This document shows, piece after piece, positions 63,456 through 64,000 of a stretch of DNA of 64,000 nucleotides. The position numbers and the translations under genes were made by a program. The notes below the pieces were generated by a model. That model worked only from the letters and a program-made list of their open reading frames with translations, did not search any database and had not been told where the DNA came from. This DNA comes from Ricinus communis (taxonomy: Eukaryota > Streptophyta > Magnoliopsida > Malpighiales > Euphorbiaceae), in the NCBI RefSeq assembly GCF_019578655.1, contig NC_063258.1, positions 31,500,802 to 31,564,801 of the forward strand. The letters are read 5' to 3'. Each line of letters starts with the position of its first letter. Position 1 is the stretch's first letter.

Positions 63456-64000
63456 CTATGACGCTAACACCAATCCTAATTGGTGTAAGGCTATGCAAGA
63501 GGAACTCCAGGCTCTGAAAAAAAATGAAACATGGGATCTTGTTACCCTACCATTAAATAAAAAACCAGTTGGCTGTAAATGGGTATATAAGATCAAATAT
63601 AAGCATGACGGTACCATTGAAAGATACAAAGCCCGGCTAGTAGCAAAGGGTTTTACCCAAACTTATGGTGTAGATTACCAGGAGACCTTTGCTCCAGTAG
63701 CCAAAATGAGCACAGTCCGTATTTTATTGTCTGTTGCTACTAACTCAGGGTGGAGCTTATTTCAGATAGATGTCAAGAATGCCTTTCTTCAAGGGTCTCT
63801 AGCCGAAGAGGTATACATGAAACTTCCACCAGGCCATACATTAGCCTCTGAGCCTTCCCTGGTATGTAAATTAAAAAAGGCAATCTACGGGCTGAAACAA
63901 TCACCACGAGCATGGTATGCCAAGCTTAGTCAGTTTCTCTTAAAAATTAATTTCAGCAAGTGTACCTCTGACTCCTCTATGTTTGTTAAACACACTCACA
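63440..64000 (+). pseudogene. Copia reverse transcriptase (RVT_2) fragment, continues beyond the window
   Basis: In another frame than gag, similarity starts at E-P-T-S-F-Y-D-A (about 63442) and runs through NWCKAMQEELQAL, GCKWVYKIKY, RYKARLVAKGFTQ, the motif-A region FQIDVKNAFLQG with its catalytic Asp, and AIYGLKQSPRAWY to the edge at 64000. No stop or frameshift occurs in the roughly 185 codons seen, so this part is well preserved although it has no start codon and no link to gag in frame. The YVDD motif and RNase H lie outside the window. Confidence 0.92.

Larger units (their letters stand above)
62843..64000 (+). mobile_element. Ty1/copia LTR retrotransposon, internally deleted, right end outside the window
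   Basis: Ordered parts are a 293-bp LTR with TG...CA ends (62843-63135), an adjacent primer-binding site, a gag start from 63200, and reverse transcriptase sequence from about 63440 to the window edge. In a complete copia element gag is followed by the zinc knuckle, protease and integrase, roughly 2-3 kb, before reverse transcriptase. Here only about 240 bases of gag precede it, and the two are in different frames. The element is therefore a deletion derivative that cannot encode its own integrase or protease. The candidate target-site duplication at the left edge is AATAT (62838-62842); its partner is outside the window. Confidence 0.93.

Noticed and set aside
1..64000. CRISPR array, tRNA or rRNA genes, and known conserved miRNA sequences
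   Set aside because: Scanned by eye for regularly spaced repeats, tRNA B-box-like GGTTCGAATCC words and familiar miRNA seeds; nothing convincing was found. Covariance searches were not possible.

Overview
This is a plant nuclear window: AT-rich, with intron-containing genes separated by long AT-rich spacers and transposon sequence. The protein families (TGD1, group-3 sulfate transporter, leucine-rich-repeat extensin, SERINC, AGD14-type ArfGAP) and the intron style indicate a dicot. A rosid such as one of the Malpighiales is my impression, not a demonstrated identification.

Layout. (1) 1-983, plus strand: 3' part of a TGD1 chloroplast lipid-transport permease gene, cut by the window edge. (2) 984-10926: about 10 kb of AT-rich spacer. 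(3) 10927-16660, plus: complete 12-exon SULTR3;5-like sulfate transporter, 682 aa when the exons I placed are joined. (4) 16661-31469: nearly 15 kb without a recognisable protein gene. It holds tandem repeats, a MITE-like inverted-repeat element and three promoter-like islands with no gene behind them. (5) 31470-33563, plus: intronless LRX3/4/5-type LRR-extensin, 697 aa. (6) 33564-43796: spacer with a local duplication and two copies of a roughly 560 bp AT-rich repeat. (7) 43797-48002, plus: SERINC/TMS membrane protein with 12 coding exons and 398 aa, including one apparent GC-AG intron. (8) 50072-55813, minus: AGD14-type ArfGAP with 13 coding exons and 737 aa, tail-to-tail with SERINC. (9) 56163-62539: AT-rich spacer. 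(10) 62540-62848, plus: start of an unidentified acidic protein, interrupted by (11) a Ty1/copia LTR retrotransposon (62843 to beyond 64000), which has an LTR, a primer-binding site and a gag start joined out of frame to reverse transcriptase.

The genes are ordinary, unrelated housekeeping or cell-biology genes and do not form a pathway: plastid lipid import, sulfate transport, cell-wall sensing, a multi-pass membrane protein and vesicle-traffic ArfGAP. I found no CRISPR array, tRNA, rRNA or convincing novel multi-gene system. The most noteworthy signals are the internally deleted copia element that truncates a host reading frame, the GC-AG intron, upstream ORFs in two leaders, the duplicated AT-rich repeat, and the orphan promoter-like islands in the 15 kb gene-free stretch. 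Exon boundaries were placed by eye from GT/GC-AG sites, reading phase and family similarity, without transcript data.
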